Assembly (NCBI GenBank): GCA_007122945.1
Contig: SKSP01000241.1
Location: forward strand, 1 to 5,864
Direction of reading: 5' to 3'
Source: Ilumatobacteraceae bacterium
GTDB lineage: Bacteria; Actinomycetota; Acidimicrobiia; Acidimicrobiales; Ilumatobacteraceae
Length of the DNA: 5,864 bases
Part shown: positions 4,477-5,864 of the stretch, one piece after another
How the letters are laid out: the number at the start of each line of letters is the position of its first letter
Position numbering within the stretch: the stretch's first letter is position 1
Program-made: the position numbers and the translations under genes
Notes under the pieces: generated by a model
What the model saw: only the letters and a program-made list of their open reading frames with translations
Database searches by the model: none
Told to the model about the DNA's origin: nothing

Positions 4477-5864
4477 TCAGCCTCCCCCGCGCCCGGTCGC
4501 GGGTCCCCCGGTGCCGGCGGTGTCGCCGGGTGGCGCCATCGCCGCGAGCACCTCGCGGTACCGCTCGCTCGTGGCGAGGAGCCGTTCGTGGGTGCCGGTC
4601 GCCGCGACACGTCCGTCGTCGAGCAACACGACGGTGTCGGCGATCGCGATCGTCCCCGGCCGGTGCGCGATCACGATCGTCGTGCGCCCCCGCATCACGG
4701 TCTCCATGGCGGCACGGATCTCGTGTTCCTTGGACGGGTCGACGGCGCTGGTGGCGTCGTCGAGCACGAGGATCCGCGGATCCGACACGATCGCCCGGGC
4801 GATCGCGATCCGTTGCCGCTGACCGCCCGACAGCGAGAAGCCGCGCTCGCCGAGCAACGTGTCGTAGCCGTCGGGCAGCTCGACGACGAAGTCGTGTGCA
4901 CCGGCGAGGCGGGCGGCGCGCTCGATCGTCGCGTCGTCGGCGTCGGGGCGGGCGAACGCGATGTTGGCGGCGACGGTGTCGTGGAACAGCAAGGTGTCCT
5001 CGAACACCACCCCGACCGCGCGGCGGACCTCGTGCACCCGCAGGTCGCGCACGTCGATCCCGTCGATCTCGACCGCGCCGGCGTCCACGTCGTAGAAGCG
5101 CAACAGCAACCGGGCGACGGTCGACTTGCCCGACCCGGTCGCGCCGACGAGGGCGACCGACGCTCCCGGCTCGACGTCCACGTCGAAGCCCCGCAGCACC
5201 GGACCGGCCCGCCCGGGATCGGCGGCGGCGTCGGGTGCGTCGTACCCGAACGTGTCGTACCCGAACGTCACGTCGCGGAACCGGACGGCACCACCCGTCG
5301 ACCCGACCGGCGGCAGCTCGCGGGGGACGGGCGGGTCGGCGATCGCCGGCACGGTGCCGAGCACCTCGTGCACGCGCTCGAGCGCCGCCGCGGCGCGCTG
5401 GCCGAACGCGATCGTCATGCCGATCGTGCGCAGCGGCCACACGAGCAGGGCGACGTAGAAGTTGAACGCGACGAGTGCACCGATCGTGAGGTCGCCGTCG
5501 ATCACCCGGTAGCCGCCGATGCCGAGCACGGCGATCAGCCCGAGCGACGGCAACAGGTCGATCGCCGGCAGGTACCGGGCCCGCACCCGAGCGGCGTCGA
5601 GCGAGACCCGCCGGATGTCGTCGGCCTCGACGCGCAGCCGCTCGGCCTGCACGCCCTCGGCACCGAACCCCTTCACGACGCGCACACCGGCGACGCTCTC
5701 CTCGACGACGGTCGCCAGCTGCGCCTGTTCGGCCTGCACGGCGAGCACGGCCGGGTGGATCGTCTGGGAGAACCGACGGGCGGTGACGTTGACGAACGGC
5801 AGCGGCGCCAGCGCGACGACGGCGAGCAGCGGGTCGGTGAGGAACAGCACGACGACGACGCCGA
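4477..5864 (-). CDS. ABC exporter half-transporter, degenerate-site subunit (5' end beyond window)
   Basis: Partial gene: 461 codons are visible and the frame stays open to the right edge. By comparison with the partner, about 165-170 N-terminal residues (helices 1-3) lie outside. Visible numbering starts at the codon ending at 5862. The membrane domain resumes at helix 4 (VVVVLFLTDPLLAVVALAPL), with helices 5-6 near 100-145. The ATPase domain has a duplicated A-loop (FGYDTFGYDA; Tyr202 and Tyr207), Walker A GATGSGKS (240-247), a Glu at the usual Q-loop Gln position (FEDTLLF, Glu288), a canonical signature LSGGQRQ (344-350), Walker B ILVLDDATS with Asp369 replacing the catalytic Glu, and switch His400. 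The Walker B Asp is typical of the weakly hydrolysing partner in heterodimeric exporters. The Gly/Pro/Thr-rich C-terminus ends one base before the next gene's GTG, so the two are probably co-transcribed and translationally coupled. The substrate is unknown. Confidence 0.93.
   Translation of the reverse strand, partial: GVVVVLFLTDPLLAVVALAPLPFVNVTARRFSQTIHPAVLAVQAEQAQLATVVEESVAGVRVVKGFGAEGVQAERLRVEADDIRRVSLDAARVRARYLPAIDLLPSLGLIAVLGIGGYRVIDGDLTIGALVAFNFYVALLVWPLRTIGMTIAFGQRAAAALERVHEVLGTVPAIADPPVPRELPPVGSTGGAVRFRDVTFGYDTFGYDAPDAAADPGRAGPVLRGFDVDVEPGASVALVGATGSGKSTVARLLLRFYDVDAGAVEIDGIDVRDLRVHEVRRAVGVVFEDTLLFHDTVAANIAFARPDADDATIERAARLAGAHDFVVELPDGYDTLLGERGFSLSGGQRQRIAIARAIVSDPRILVLDDATSAVDPSKEHEIRAAMETVMRGRTTIVIAHRPGTIAIADTVVLLDDGRVAATGTHERLLATSERYREVLAAMAPPGDTAGTGGPATGRGGG
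4481..4488 (-). promoter_or_regulatory. Ribosome binding site of the second ABC subunit, inside the first
   Basis: GGGGGAGG on the minus strand lies within the last codons of the upstream subunit, five bases before the GTG at 4475. It fixes that start and allows ribosomes finishing the first subunit to re-initiate across the TGA-C-GTG junction, which favours balanced production of the two halves. Confidence 0.75.
5239..5268 (-). repeat. 15-bp tandem duplication in the ABC A-loop
   Basis: GTCGTACCCGAACGT occurs twice in immediate succession on the plus strand (5239-5253 and 5254-5268). On the minus strand it gives FGYDTFGYD, duplicating the aromatic A-loop motif upstream of Walker A. It is an in-frame five-residue insertion. 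Confidence 0.9.

Noticed and set aside
2739..5465. A 908-codon plus-strand open frame antisense to both ABC genes
   Set aside because: Arg/Asp/Val-rich composition with no recognisable domain; long antisense frames are expected opposite high-GC coding sequence, and both ABC genes have every diagnostic motif on the minus strand.

Overview
The window is very GC-rich DNA with a strong G/C bias at third codon positions, GTG starts, Asp/Ala/Pro-rich export linkers and a lipoprotein. This fits a high-GC actinobacterium. An Acidimicrobiia (Ilumatobacter-like) source is a guess from overall style, not something the sequence proves.

Layout, left to right: (1) a minus-strand gene for a predicted surface lipoprotein with a PCuAC copper-chaperone domain, followed by eight His-rich hexapeptide repeats, an unassigned helical region and a His/Asp tail; (2) a divergent intergenic region of about 480 bases with a repeat array next to each flanking gene; (3) a plus-strand gene for a membrane-anchored YceI-domain protein; (4) a 121-base convergent gap filled by two identical 47-bp repeats, each with a hairpin, probably a bidirectional terminator; (5) two minus-strand genes, separated by one base, for the two halves of a heterodimeric ABC exporter. 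The upstream half runs off the right edge.

How the genes may work together: the lipoprotein and the YceI protein are both predicted to act outside the membrane and are divergently transcribed, so a shared promoter region is plausible. The lipoprotein should bind copper, through the PCuAC Met/His site and two His-rich stretches. The ABC pair is a separate convergent operon. Its motifs are asymmetric: one subunit has Asp at the Walker B catalytic position, and the other has a degenerate LSAGE signature. In a heterodimer these two defects fall in the same ATP site, leaving one consensus and one degenerate site. The substrate cannot be read from the sequence.

No tRNA, rRNA, CRISPR array, transposase or phage gene was seen. 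The most unusual material is the multi-segment metal-binding lipoprotein, the two Shine-Dalgarno-like repeat arrays placed against the start sites of the divergent genes, and the duplicated hairpin element between the convergent genes.
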